A DNA stretch of 28,485 nt from an uncultured Collinsella sp. (GTDB lineage Bacteria > Actinomycetota > Coriobacteriia > Coriobacteriales > Coriobacteriaceae). The translations under genes and the position numbers were made by a program. Shown in pieces: positions 14,109 to 22,625 of the stretch. How positions within the stretch are numbered: the stretch's first letter is position 1; the number at the start of each line of letters is the position of its first letter. The notes under the pieces are model-generated. The model saw nothing but the letters and a program-made list of their open reading frames with translations, did no database searches and was not told where the DNA came from. The DNA lies in the NCBI GenBank assembly GCA_900554325.1, contig USHA01000019.1, positions 1 through 28,485 on the forward strand, written 5' to 3'.

Positions 14109-16439
14109 TTACTTATCCTGTTCGAACGTTTGAGCGGTTGGCGTGGTACGAACCTTAAGCTCTTTGTGCCCAGAGTCCTTCGAAGTCGTGACCGTGTACT
14201 CGACCTTTATGTCTTGTCCAAGAAGCATGTGAACACCGCCCCATGCAACCTTCAAGCCATCGTGCGTCGCTTCGTTCATCTCGATAGAACCGGAGCCCGA
14301 AGTCTTAATATCCGAAATGCTGCCTCCCGCAGGAGCATAGAGATAAAGCCTCAGCACCTCATCATCAATATCCTGGCTAATGCCGTTATGGCCCTGGAAA
14401 TAGCCAGGCATCTCGGCCTTCTCCTGGGGGGTCATCGTGTTCTTGAGCGAGGTGGTCACTCGATACGTCGTCGAGCCATCGGCATTTTCAACCGAAGAAT
14501 CGATGGTGACTCGCTTATCGAGGAACCAATCCATCTTTGAATAGCTGTAGTTGTTCACATAGACGCCCAAGATCGGAGCCTCCGACGTATCGGTTTGGAG
14601 AGCGCCCGATATTCCAAGAGCCTTCGCGGCCTTTTCCTCGTCATCATTTCTCGAATACATGAGGATGCGACCCTCGGAAGCACCCTTTTCGATGGCGGCA
14701 GCAATCTTAGTAATATCGCTGGAGCCCAGTTCGTCCACGATCTTGTTAAAAGCTGATCCGGCAACCGCCGCAAAAATGGCGTCCTGTTCCTCTACCGGGT
14801 AATTCCAATAAATATCGTGCAGCAGCACCTTTGCGGCGTTACTTCCATCAACGACGGTGCCGTCAGGAAGCTGTGTGCCGCCTACAACGCCGAGCATATA
14901 CTGCAAAAATACCGGATCGACTGCAAATACGCCGTCGATGTCATCTCCGACAATGGCCTTCTGCATATCGCTGGCAAGCTGAGCCGCACGCGGATAATCA
15001 GGCGTCATCGTAACGTCGCCCATCGTGTATCCGAGCGTGTTGAATCCGGTCAGGCCCCATCCGGTCGTGAACAAGTTTGCCTCTTCATCGGTGATGGGAA
15101 GCGGGCTCAAAGGCTCTTTCATCATGTCGACTTTGACAAAATCGCCCAGTTCGAGCTTACCGTCAGTCACCGACATCACGCCGCGAGAACCGGGGAAACC
15201 GCCGCAGGCGCGGATCTCGACATTGCTCATCGCGAGTACAAGATAATGACGCGTCTGGCCGTTGGCGCCGAGCATCTGGGGAAGGACGGGGGCGACCTTC
15301 TCCGCCGCGTCAACCGCGCCGTTGAGGGTGGCAAAGCCGTCCTTGGCCTTATCGACCAGCTCGGTCACCTGGGAAATATGAGTATCGCCAATGCCCTGGA
15401 CCTTCTCGTTGGCGCTCTTGAACACCTTCGAGCTGCTGGAAAGCGAATCGGCGACCGCCTGCAGCGCGGACACGTTAATCATGCCGTCCTGGAACAGCTT
15501 GCCGGGCGTAGCCTGCGAAAGGTTATCGGCCATGGGAACCAGCGCATTGCTCGAGACATCGGACAGGGCGTCAATCATGGTGCGGGCCGCATTGATATCG
15601 CTGCCATACACCGGGATAAACGAAGCCGCCGCCCACAGCGGGCTCGAGGTCTCCGCCTTCATGTTGTTGCAGAGCTCATCGATCTTCTTCGCGTCGTCAG
15701 GCAGCGTCGAAAAATCGCCCGACGTGACCTTGTCCTTAAGGCCACCGACAATCTCGACAGCCTCCTTCGCTTCGCTCTTTACGGTCTTTGCCGAGTTAAG
15801 CAGCATAAAGCCGCTTGCGCCAAGCGCAACGAGAAGCACCGCGACCACAGCGGCAATAATGGCGCCGGTGTGACGCTTTTTGCGCTCGCCCTTGCGATGG
15901 CGATGACGGACCAGACCGTCAGAGGTCGAACTCGACGAAGCGTCGCTACCGTAGTTCAAGCCAAAATCGTAATAATCTTCCTTGGAACCCGAGCCCGCAA
16001 ACTCGGCACCGCTATCATCCGGGCGGGCGAACGTGCCAGTCTCGGAGGCGCCGGTGTAAATCGTGCCAAGGTTACCCGTAAGCCCCGCGCCACCAGCAGA
16101 GGGAGTATTGTTGGCGGCCTTGCCGGCATTAACGTTGCCGGCAGCATTCGCGGCGTTGGCAGCACCTGCGTTGTTCGCAGGCACCGAAGGAGCCCCGCTC
16201 GGCTGCGACGCGGAGGTTGCACCGCCCGCAAAGACATTCCCTCTTGCACGGCCGGTCTTTTTTGCCTTTTGAGACTGCTCGTACAGAGCGGTAAACATCG
16301 CCGTCTCGCCCGGGGACACGCGCTTACCGGAACCGCCCTGTCCAGCGCCGCCCGGCGTGCCGGCCTTACCAGCCCCGTTCGGACGCGGCGGAACTGCAGG
16401 GCGGCCGCTATCGCTGCCCTTAAAGTGATTACCAGCCAT
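14109..16439 (-). CDS. DUF4012 domain-containing membrane-anchored protein
   Basis: A 776-residue protein. Residues 1 to about 190 are hydrophilic and low-complexity (Ala/Gly/Asn/Pro-rich, such as AGAANAANAAGNVNAGKAANN at about 91-111), ending in a basic run RHRHRKGERKKRH. One membrane helix follows (about 192-215). The rest is extracellular and carries the DUF4012 core, seen at RHYLVLAMSNVEIRACGGFPG. The start is the ATG at 16439 after GAGGATTTCTT; an in-frame codon at 16466 lacks an SD. DUF4012 proteins are widespread in Actinobacteria and often lie near cell-wall or exopolysaccharide genes. Their biochemical role is unknown. Its coupling to glmM suggests a job in envelope glycan assembly, which is inference. 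Confidence 0.85.
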   Translation of the reverse strand: MAGNHFKGSDSGRPAVPPRPNGAGKAGTPGGAGQGGSGKRVSPGETAMFTALYEQSQKAKKTGRARGNVFAGGATSASQPSGAPSVPANNAGAANAANAAGNVNAGKAANNTPSAGGAGLTGNLGTIYTGASETGTFARPDDSGAEFAGSGSKEDYYDFGLNYGSDASSSSTSDGLVRHRHRKGERKKRHTGAIIAAVVAVLLVALGASGFMLLNSAKTVKSEAKEAVEIVGGLKDKVTSGDFSTLPDDAKKIDELCNNMKAETSSPLWAAASFIPVYGSDINAARTMIDALSDVSSNALVPMADNLSQATPGKLFQDGMINVSALQAVADSLSSSSKVFKSANEKVQGIGDTHISQVTELVDKAKDGFATLNGAVDAAEKVAPVLPQMLGANGQTRHYLVLAMSNVEIRACGGFPGSRGVMSVTDGKLELGDFVKVDMMKEPLSPLPITDEEANLFTTGWGLTGFNTLGYTMGDVTMTPDYPRAAQLASDMQKAIVGDDIDGVFAVDPVFLQYMLGVVGGTQLPDGTVVDGSNAAKVLLHDIYWNYPVEEQDAIFAAVAGSAFNKIVDELGSSDITKIAAAIEKGASEGRILMYSRNDDEEKAAKALGISGALQTDTSEAPILGVYVNNYSYSKMDWFLDKRVTIDSSVENADGSTTYRVTTSLKNTMTPQEKAEMPGYFQGHNGISQDIDDEVLRLYLYAPAGGSISDIKTSGSGSIEMNEATHDGLKVAWGGVHMLLGQDIKVEYTVTTSKDSGHKELKVRTTPTAQTFEQDK

Positions 16440-16588
16440 AAAGAAATCCTCGCAATTGAGTCGCAATGAAAAAGTCCATAACGTTGCTAGTTTATGGCAT
16501 TTTGAGCATCGACAGCTAAACTCCAGACACGGACATCAATTGGCGAAAATGCGGCACAACACCTTTTCTGTCTTGGCGGCGGCGCTAG

Positions 16589-17611
16589 CTACACCGTAAG
16601 GAACATCATCACGATGATCATGACAAAGCCGATAAGGTCGGTCGGCAAAAACACCGTCCCCAGCATAACGGCGCTGGTGATGGTCGCCGAAACCGGCTCC
16701 ACAGTTCCGATGAGGCTCGCGCGCACCGAGCCGATGTCCTTAACGCCCTGCATATAAAGCATGTAAGCAAAAAACGAGCCGATAACCACGAACACCGCGA
16801 GCGCCTCGATGCCGGCAGCGTCGAGCGCCGGCATATGCGCCCAGGGCTGCACGAAGACGCACGAGACCACGCCCGCCGTGAGCATTGCCGAGCCCGTGAC
16901 GATGGGGCTGCCGTATTCGGGCAGGATCTTGGCGGGAATCACCGCCATACACGCGGCGCTGACCGCACACATAAGACCTGCTGCCAGGCCAAGCGGCGAG
17001 ATATTCAGGCTGGTGGGGTCGCCGCCGGTGGCGATTAAAAAGGTTCCACCCAGAGCCAGGCCAATGCCGATGACTTCGCGAGTACGCGGCATGCGGCGAT
17101 CGATCACGCAGGTGTAGCCCATGATGATAACGAGCTGCAGGCACTGGAGCACCGTCGCGGTTCCGGCGTTCGTCAGGCGCACGGCCGAAAGATAGCAAAA
17201 CTGGTTGAACAGCAGGCCAAAGGCGGTAAAGAGCAGCAGCTGCTTGCGATCGGCGGGTGTGGTCCAAAGCTTGACCAGGCGTGCGCGGTCGCGCGTGACA
17301 ACCACAGCCATAAAGAGCAGGCCGGCGAGAATCTGACGCACGCTCATAAGCCACAGCGTATCGACATGGTAGGTATCGAACAAAAAACTCGCGCTGGTGC
17401 CCGAGAAGCCCCAAAACGAACCGCCCACCAGCGTAGCCAAGACGCCCGTGATCATCTTGCGCGTCGAAGCGCTGTTCAGGCGGTCGCGCCATGCGCGACG
17501 GGTGTTGCGGCTGAGCTCGTCGGTGCCCTCGGGCACATCAATGTTCGATATATCGGTCATCGGCACCGAAGCCCCTGCGCCTTCGACCTGCTCGACACAC
17601 TCTTTGCTCAT
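16589..17611 (-). CDS. DMT-superfamily transporter with two EamA domains
   Basis: A 340-residue membrane protein of the drug/metabolite transporter superfamily. About 45 hydrophilic N-terminal residues precede ten hydrophobic helices in two EamA repeats, the first from ITGVLATLVGGSFWGFSG and the second from ISPLGLAAGLMCAVSAACM. The motif SLIGTVEPVSATITSAVMLG near the C-terminus is characteristic of EamA. Substrates of this group range from amino acids to nucleosides, so none is assigned. The ATG is preceded by GGGGGAG at good spacing. It is monocistronic, upstream of the DUF4012 gene on the same strand with a 149-base gap. Confidence 0.88.
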   Translation of the reverse strand: MSKECVEQVEGAGASVPMTDISNIDVPEGTDELSRNTRRAWRDRLNSASTRKMITGVLATLVGGSFWGFSGTSASFLFDTYHVDTLWLMSVRQILAGLLFMAVVVTRDRARLVKLWTTPADRKQLLLFTAFGLLFNQFCYLSAVRLTNAGTATVLQCLQLVIIMGYTCVIDRRMPRTREVIGIGLALGGTFLIATGGDPTSLNISPLGLAAGLMCAVSAACMAVIPAKILPEYGSPIVTGSAMLTAGVVSCVFVQPWAHMPALDAAGIEALAVFVVIGSFFAYMLYMQGVKDIGSVRASLIGTVEPVSATITSAVMLGTVFLPTDLIGFVMIIVMMFLTV

Positions 17612-17842
17612 TCCACTCCCCCGAAACAGCCTGGAAACAATTCGGTTTACCTTACCACGGCGAAGTCACCAGCTGGAGGCTTGTCCGCTTATCGGTAGGA
17701 CAATTCCGCAGGCGTCTTTCCATAGCTCGATACCGCAATGGCCTTGCATTATGCGACAGCCAAATCGCGGCAGCAGGCTCTTTTGAAATGGATACGACAA
17801 AGCCCCCGAATTCCACAATGTAAGCGATTTTTAAAAATGTTC

Positions 17843-17871
17843 TTGCCACCGAGTTCAGGCTCCGTTATATT
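17843..17871 (+). promoter_or_regulatory. promoter of tRNA-Val
   Basis: TTGCCA (17843-17848), a 17-base spacer and TATATT (17866-17871) lie 30 bases upstream of the mature tRNA. A GC-rich GCGCGCTTGCGC stretch follows at the expected start region, as in stringently controlled promoters. The remaining 17612-17842 interval shows nothing further. Confidence 0.75.
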
Positions 17872-17900
17872 ATCCCTTGCGCGCTTGCGCACCCTTGATC

Positions 17901-17975
17901 GGGCGTTTAGCTCAGGGGGAGAGCGCTTCCCTGACACGGAAGAGGTCAGAAGTTCAAATCTTCTAACGCCCACCA
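17901..17975 (+). tRNA. tRNA-Val (anticodon GAC)
   Basis: The cloverleaf is complete: acceptor GGGCGTT with AACGCCC, D-arm with AGCTCAGGGGGAGAGC, anticodon arm TTCCCTGACACGGAA with GAC at 17933-17935, and T-arm AGAAGTTCAAATCTTCT. The CCA end is encoded at 17973-17975. GAC reads the valine codons GUC and GUU. Confidence 0.97.
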
Positions 17976-17984
17976 AATGTTCGC

Positions 17985-18020
17985 AGCTCAGAGGCTATGT
18001 CCTCTGGGCTGTTTTGTTTT
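17985..18020 (+). terminator. Rho-independent terminator of tRNA-Val
   Basis: AGCTCAGAGG (17985-17994) pairs with CCTCTGGGCT (18001-18010, one wobble) around CTATGT and is followed by GTTTTGTTTT. It lies ten bases after the tRNA. Confidence 0.85.
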
Positions 18021-18211
18021 ATGTCGCCAAATCAGCTAGCAGCTCCAACCGCCCTGCCCATGCACAAAACCACGTCAGCGACCCAAGTGCCTATCCCGGC
18101 TGACTCCGCAGTCAATCAAAACCGCCCCAATAGCCACCGAGGCCGAGACCAACGCGTCTCGAACCCATCCGAGCCGCAACTTCTCAGCAAAGCGCCGCGA
18201 TGTCTGCGCCC

Positions 18212-18222
18212 TGCGGTATCCT
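18212..18222 (+). promoter_or_regulatory. -10 region of the DUF5710 gene
   Basis: TGCGGTATCCT, identical to the string before the lactate permease gene, lies 36 bases before the ATG. No good -35 is visible. The rest of 18021-18257 shows no supported gene. Confidence 0.35.
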
Positions 18223-18257
18223 TGAGCCACTTGCACCTGCAGCACCAAGGAGCCGCT

Positions 18258-18944
18258 ATGCGCACCGAGCTCGATGTCCCCTTTTCGCACAAAGAAGAAG
18301 CCAAGGCGCTGGGCGCCAAATGGGACCGGACCAAGAAGATCTGGTATGTGCCCAGCGGCGTCAACCCCGAGCCCTTTGCCGAGTGGCTGCCCGGTGTTGA
18401 CCGATCCGACCCCTCAGCACCGTATATATATCTAGTACTGGGCAAGCGCGAGTGCTGGAAGTGTCACAAAGAGACCTCGGTCGCGGCCTTCGGCATTCCC
18501 TATCGAACCGATAACGACAAGAGCATCGCCATCGCGCACACGCCCAACGAAGCCGGGCACATTGCCATCGACACGGCCAACACCAACGCACTCGCCATCG
18601 TGCCCGCTCTTGGCTGCGTGCCGGGCGAGATCCGCGACTACCTTCATAAGCGTTGCGGCTACAAGCCCGTAGGCGCGCGAGCCTCCAAAGCCCCGTCGCT
18701 CGGCAACACGTGCACCAGTTGCGACGCGCTGCAAGGCAGCCGCTATCTGTTCGAGGAGCCCTCGTCCCCGTTTGCCCTCACTGCCATCAACAAGCTGCCG
18801 GCACTGGAGTTTATACGCGTCGAAGTTGCCGGCGTCTTTGGCGTCCCGGCCACGCGTACCGACTTTGACCAGGCGCTCTTTACCTGGGCACGCGACCATC
18901 ACGCCGAGTTCCACAAGCAACTCGGTGAGGGGATTTATTTGTAG
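18258..18944 (+). CDS. DUF5710-domain protein with two CxxC pairs
   Basis: A 228-residue protein. Residues 1-50 match the DUF5710 domain (LDVPFSHKEEAKALGAKWD and KIWYVPSGVNPEPFAEWL), a short DNA-primase/TOPRIM-associated module often found with DNA-processing or mobile-element proteins. After it come CWKCHKE (about residue 73) and, near residue 155, CTSCDAL. These two CxxC pairs could form one zinc ribbon, or each half could belong to a separate repeat. The C-terminal part is unrecognised. The ATG is preceded by AAGGAG; upstream in-frame codons reach back through the tRNA terminator and are not credible. It converges on the endonuclease gene with 55 bases between. The molecular role is unknown. 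Confidence 0.75.
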   Translation: MRTELDVPFSHKEEAKALGAKWDRTKKIWYVPSGVNPEPFAEWLPGVDRSDPSAPYIYLVLGKRECWKCHKETSVAAFGIPYRTDNDKSIAIAHTPNEAGHIAIDTANTNALAIVPALGCVPGEIRDYLHKRCGYKPVGARASKAPSLGNTCTSCDALQGSRYLFEEPSSPFALTAINKLPALEFIRVEVAGVFGVPATRTDFDQALFTWARDHHAEFHKQLGEGIYL

Positions 18945-18999
18945 GGGCAACATCGAGGTATCGAGGAGCAGGGGTTGATTGTTAAATAATCTCGAAACG

Positions 19000-20505
19000 C
19001 TACAGCCCCAGAATATGCTCCAGGTAGCCCTTGTTGAACCAGAACGATTGCTTCGTCATCCAGCGCCCGTCGGGCAGTTCGTAAGCATTCCTTGCGATGT
19101 CACCGATCTCTGTTCCATCGGCAAACTTGTAAGCCGCTTTTGACGTATGCGGGCGAACGTGAACAATTGGATTGTCCGCCATACCGGGCAGATTGTTAGT
19201 CACTTTGAGCTTTCCGCTCGCATCCCGATACGGATTGAGCTCAACGCCCTCACGTATTACCTTTCGCGTCTCATCCCAACAAGCTTTCGCTGGGCCTTCG
19301 ATTTCGTTTTCTCCCATTGCCCAGAACAAACAACGATCGAGACGCAGCACGCCATCGTGGTCCTCACGGAACACAACGAAGAAAAAGCGATTGGTCTCAA
19401 GGCACGCATGAAGAGGCGACGTCTCCCAGTCTTCTTCAATCAAACGCTTGAACTCAAACGGTGGGAACGACATAGCCTGTTCGATGTGCCCCCTGTTGTT
19501 AACTCGAACAGTTCGGACGGAAATGCCTGCCTTGACGAATTCCTCGGCAGCATTGTTTTTGATTCCGAGCATACGATAAACGAGCGTTGTCCACTGCGCC
19601 TTATTGCCCGTGTACTCCAGTCCATACTGTTCGGCAATTTGACGATCGGTCTCACCGTAATGGCGCTCGATAAGTCCAGTTACGTAACTTTCGAAATCGA
19701 TAGACTTGCCATCGTCCTGAACAATGCTCTCCCCGACTCGCGGAGCACCGAGGACATAAGTATGGAGCACATAGTCCATATACGAGCGCTTGAGGGAAAA
19801 GGCGCGACGCTTTGCGCGATGGCGCTCAATCTCGCCCGTATCGGTATTGAAGTATTCATAATACTGGTCCGCCCACATTGTGGCCTCAGTTGCGCCCTTC
19901 GTGCAAGCACCCAGATAAGTCGTCATGCCTTCTGAAAGCTCGTCCGCACGGCCATCCTGAATATAGGAAATGATCTTCTCGTAGTCGGCGCGAATGATTT
20001 TCATGTCCTCTTCGGGCAGACGAACCATGACCGCACGCTCAATGCGTTGGTCGTATTTATCGATGGAACGATCTCGGCCGTAGTAAATCAACAGGATATT
20101 GCTGAGCTTGGTCTTGAGGTGAGAACTGTCGTAGTCGAGCGAAACAGGTCGGTCATAAGGAATCATGGTCAGGACAAGGCGCTCGCCAGCAGACTTCCGG
20201 CCGTTCTTGAGCACATCAAAACACGTTGCCTTGAGCTCAACGCCCGCCTCGGGAAAGTCGGGGCGATCGTCACTATTGGCCTTGTAGCCAAAGTAACGTT
20301 CTTCGATAAGAGTGCCCATACCGCCTTTGTACTTCTTGGAGCCAAAGTCCTTGGGCGCACTCTCCCCCTCCGGAGCAATACCGAGCTCGAGAATATCGCG
20401 GAACGTCATGCCATCGAGATTGGCAGCATAGCGCTCAATACTTGAGGGGTCAGAAAAATCAGTATCGTCAAGCATGCGCTTGAAATCGAGGCGCTTCTTA
20501 GACAC
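19000..20505 (-). CDS. Sau3AI-like type II restriction endonuclease
   Basis: A 501-residue endonuclease of the Sau3AI/MutH family, predicted to cut at GATC. The N-terminal catalytic domain has PDFPEAGVELKAT, giving the D83...E90-x-K92 metal site of this fold. Further Sau3AI-type strings are ELSEGMTTYLGACTKGA, RAFSLKRSYMDYVLHTYVLG, AMSFPPFEFKRLIEEDWETS, VHVRPHTSKAAYKF and at the C-terminus RWMTKQSFWFNKGYLEHIL. Sau3AI itself is about 490 residues with a second, inactive MutH-like domain for DNA looping, and this protein has the same extent. The start is GTG with GGAGG six bases upstream. Codon use appears more AT-rich than flanking genes, which suggests transfer. It is divergent from its methyltransferase with 140 bases between. 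Confidence 0.93.
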   Translation of the reverse strand: MSKKRLDFKRMLDDTDFSDPSSIERYAANLDGMTFRDILELGIAPEGESAPKDFGSKKYKGGMGTLIEERYFGYKANSDDRPDFPEAGVELKATCFDVLKNGRKSAGERLVLTMIPYDRPVSLDYDSSHLKTKLSNILLIYYGRDRSIDKYDQRIERAVMVRLPEEDMKIIRADYEKIISYIQDGRADELSEGMTTYLGACTKGATEATMWADQYYEYFNTDTGEIERHRAKRRAFSLKRSYMDYVLHTYVLGAPRVGESIVQDDGKSIDFESYVTGLIERHYGETDRQIAEQYGLEYTGNKAQWTTLVYRMLGIKNNAAEEFVKAGISVRTVRVNNRGHIEQAMSFPPFEFKRLIEEDWETSPLHACLETNRFFFVVFREDHDGVLRLDRCLFWAMGENEIEGPAKACWDETRKVIREGVELNPYRDASGKLKVTNNLPGMADNPIVHVRPHTSKAAYKFADGTEIGDIARNAYELPDGRWMTKQSFWFNKGYLEHILGL

Positions 20506-20645
20506 GGGATACCTCCGAAACTCGCAACTAACCTCATGGTAGTTCAGAGCAACTACTAACGCCCAGAAAATTGAGGTCTTGATTGTCCCCTCGATCGGTT
20601 ATTGTTGTGACCACCATAACCGGACACAGCAGCGATTGGAGAAAC

Positions 20646-21908
20646 GTGTCTGAGATTAATATTGCCGAGCTTTTTGCGGGCGTCGGTGGATTTCGTTTGG
20701 GTCTCGAAGGCTATGCCGACCCTAGACATCCCGAGTTTTATATGAAGCCCGCCGGCCCCTTCCGCACCATTTGGGCCAATCAGTGGGAGCCGCCCGGAAC
20801 CAAGGCGCGTCAGTTCGCGGCCCGTTGCTACATGGATCGCTTCGGCAATGATTCCGTCGTCAACGAAGACATCAATAAGGTCCTGGAGCAGGCCGAGGCG
20901 AAAGAAATCGAAATCCCCGATGTCCAAATGGTTGTTGGCGGTTTCCCCTGCCAAGACTACTCTGTCGCGCGTCCGCTCAATCAGGCACACGGCATCGAGG
21001 GCAAGAAGGGCGTCCTTTGGTGGGACATCTATCACTTCCTCGAAATGAAGAAGCCCAAGTTCGGTCTCTTTGAGAACGTCGACCGCCTGCTCAAGTCGCC
21101 CGCGTCTCAACGCGGTCGCGACTTCGCCATCATCCTAAGCTGTCTTGCCGACCTCGACTACACGGTCGAATGGCGCGTGGTCAACTCTGCCGAATACGGT
21201 TTCCCCCAGCGTCGCAAGCGTGTTTATATCTTCTGCGAAAAGGACGCTGGCAAGGTTGATCTCGTTAATCGCATGCACAACGGCGTCATGGCTAAAGCCT
21301 TCCCCGCCATCTATCCCGACGAGATGTCCGAGCTCGACGTTTTGCCCGACCCCTACGAGAACTCAACTCGTTTTGGCGTCGGCCAAAAGACCTCTCAATT
21401 CAAGAATGCTGGCGTCATGCAGGGCTGTCATGTTCTGACCTGCGACTTTGCCGAGGACTATCACGGTGAGCGCCACGTGCTTGGCGACGTGCTTGTCGAC
21501 GAGGCTGATGTCCCGGAGCAGTTCTACATCTCCGACGAAAAGCTTCCCGACTGGCGCTACCTTAAGGGCAGCAAGCGCGAAGAGCGCACTAACAAAAAGA
21601 CAGGCTTTACGTACACGTATTCCGAGGGAGCCATGAGCTTCCCGGATGCCACCGACAAGCCGAGCCGCACCATCCTCACAGGAGAAGGCGGCACGGGAGC
21701 GAGCCGCTTCAAGCACGTCATCGAATGTCCCGATGGCCGTTTCCGCCGTCTTGTTCCCGACGAGCTCGATCAGCTTCAGGGATTCCCGAAAGGTTGGACC
21801 GATACGGGCATGACCGACGGCCATCGGGCCTTCTGCATGGGCAACGCACTCGTCACCGGCGTGCCCCATCGCATTGGCGAAGCTATGGTCGAAGTGTACG
21901 GCCTCTAA
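20646..21908 (+). CDS. DNA (cytosine-5) methyltransferase, Sau3AI-type partner
   Basis: A 420-residue C5-cytosine methyltransferase, predicted to protect GATC from the adjacent endonuclease. Motif I is ELFAGVGGFRLGLEG at the N-terminus. Motif IV is GGFPCQDYS with catalytic Cys102, motif VI FENVDR, motif VIII QRRKRVYIF, and motif X GNALVTGVPHRIGEAM at the C-terminus. The target-recognition region lies between VIII and IX. The start is the GTG at 20646 after TTGGAG, which puts motif I at the usual distance; an in-frame ATG at 20583 has no SD. The length is close to M.Sau3AI. GATC specificity rests on the partner and overall similarity, not on the recognition loop. Confidence 0.94.
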   Translation: MSEINIAELFAGVGGFRLGLEGYADPRHPEFYMKPAGPFRTIWANQWEPPGTKARQFAARCYMDRFGNDSVVNEDINKVLEQAEAKEIEIPDVQMVVGGFPCQDYSVARPLNQAHGIEGKKGVLWWDIYHFLEMKKPKFGLFENVDRLLKSPASQRGRDFAIILSCLADLDYTVEWRVVNSAEYGFPQRRKRVYIFCEKDAGKVDLVNRMHNGVMAKAFPAIYPDEMSELDVLPDPYENSTRFGVGQKTSQFKNAGVMQGCHVLTCDFAEDYHGERHVLGDVLVDEADVPEQFYISDEKLPDWRYLKGSKREERTNKKTGFTYTYSEGAMSFPDATDKPSRTILTGEGGTGASRFKHVIECPDGRFRRLVPDELDQLQGFPKGWTDTGMTDGHRAFCMGNALVTGVPHRIGEAMVEVYGL

Positions 21909-21919
21909 GGCAAGCAATC

Positions 21920-21954
21920 CGGAGCCGGCAGTTCACGCTGTCGACTCCGTTTTT
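21920..21954 (+). terminator. Rho-independent terminator of the methyltransferase gene
   Basis: CGGAGCCGGCAG (21920-21931) pairs with CTGTCGACTCCG (21938-21949), one mismatch and one wobble, followed by TTTTT at 21950-21954. Confidence 0.75.
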
Positions 21955-21970
21955 CCACCCCACTTCCCCG

Positions 21971-21976
21971 TATACT
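21971..21976 (+). promoter_or_regulatory. -10 box of the following unknown gene
   Basis: TATACT, 58 bases before the ATG at 22034. The -35 position falls in the T-rich terminator tail and fits the consensus poorly. Confidence 0.4.
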
Positions 21977-22033
21977 GATGTAACACGTGTTTCATCCGGG
22001 CTTGTTGGGCCGGATTGTTCATGGGAGGGTCTT

Positions 22034-22525
22034 ATGGCTGCTTCGAATCCGCCTAAGGGGAGCGTTTCTTCTTCGTCCATCAAGCCGGTTACGCGCAAGG
22101 CCGTGCGTTGCCAGCGCGAGGTCGCTTGGCTTGTCACGCAGGCGGCGGGCAGGCTCGTGGCGACCACTCAGGACGTCAACGCGCCTACGCCGAGCTTTGT
22201 GCTGGCAGCGGCGCTGGATTTCGTGCGCCAATTGGAGCTTGCCGAACAGGATGCCGGCGGCCACCTCGACTACCAGAATGTTATGGCGCCCGACCTGCAA
22301 ACGTTCTGCCACATGGCCAAGTTGCCCGCCGCGCCCAATGCGCTTTCGGACGCAGGCTACATGTTTACGCTTTCGGGCGCGGACCTTATCCGCGACATCT
22401 ATGCATACTGCAGCGAGCTCGCCGAGCGCCACGTCTTTGACGCGGCTGAAGTCAAACCGGGAAATGTCATCAAGCTGGTTCTTAGGCTGTTCTTGATGGA
22501 CGGGTTCGGGGCCATGCCGGCGTAA
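22034..22525 (+). CDS. hypothetical protein, 163 residues
   Basis: I do not recognise this family. The start is an ATG following GGGAGGGTCTT. The first 20 residues are Ser/Pro/Lys-rich and probably disordered. The rest is predicted helical: REVAWLVTQAAGRLVATTQ, SFVLAAALDFVRQLELAEQD, a central QTFCHMAKLP, then AGYMFTLSGADLIRDIYAYC and NVIKLVLRLFLMDGFGAM. No signal peptide or membrane helix is evident. The segment RQVEREVA-like opening plus repeated Ala-rich helices, and the mention of histone-like helix pairs (PSFVLAAALDFV), are suggestive only. It has its own -10 and sits between the R-M pair and the AlbA_2 gene. GC usage is like the core genes, so it need not belong to the defence cluster. 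Confidence 0.75.
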   Translation: MAASNPPKGSVSSSSIKPVTRKAVRCQREVAWLVTQAAGRLVATTQDVNAPTPSFVLAAALDFVRQLELAEQDAGGHLDYQNVMAPDLQTFCHMAKLPAAPNALSDAGYMFTLSGADLIRDIYAYCSELAERHVFDAAEVKPGNVIKLVLRLFLMDGFGAMPA

Positions 22526-22571
22526 GCCGAGTCTTCAGCATCACCGTCGACTGAGCAACAACCGCTTTACC

Positions 22572-22620
22572 TTAGTGGGCGCCAATTGAGGGTCGATTAT
22601 TGGGTCGCCTCGTCCACTAA
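22572..22620. repeat. weak inverted repeat between convergent genes
   Basis: TTAGTGG (22572-22578) and CCACTAA (22614-22620) are perfect but short arms with a 35-base loop. It could be part of a shared terminator for the unknown gene and the AlbA_2 gene; no T-tract follows. Confidence 0.25.
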
Positions 22621-22625
22621 CGCAT

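Noticed and set aside
12765..16469. Long + strand open frames (591 and 550 residues) across glmM and the DUF4012 gene
   Set aside because: Both genes on the minus strand carry clear family motifs; the + frames are composition shadows.
18075..18290. Minus-strand frame with a hydrophobic ALVSASVAIGAVLI stretch
   Set aside because: No SD, overlaps the start of the DUF5710 gene, and the rest of the frame shows no membrane protein pattern.
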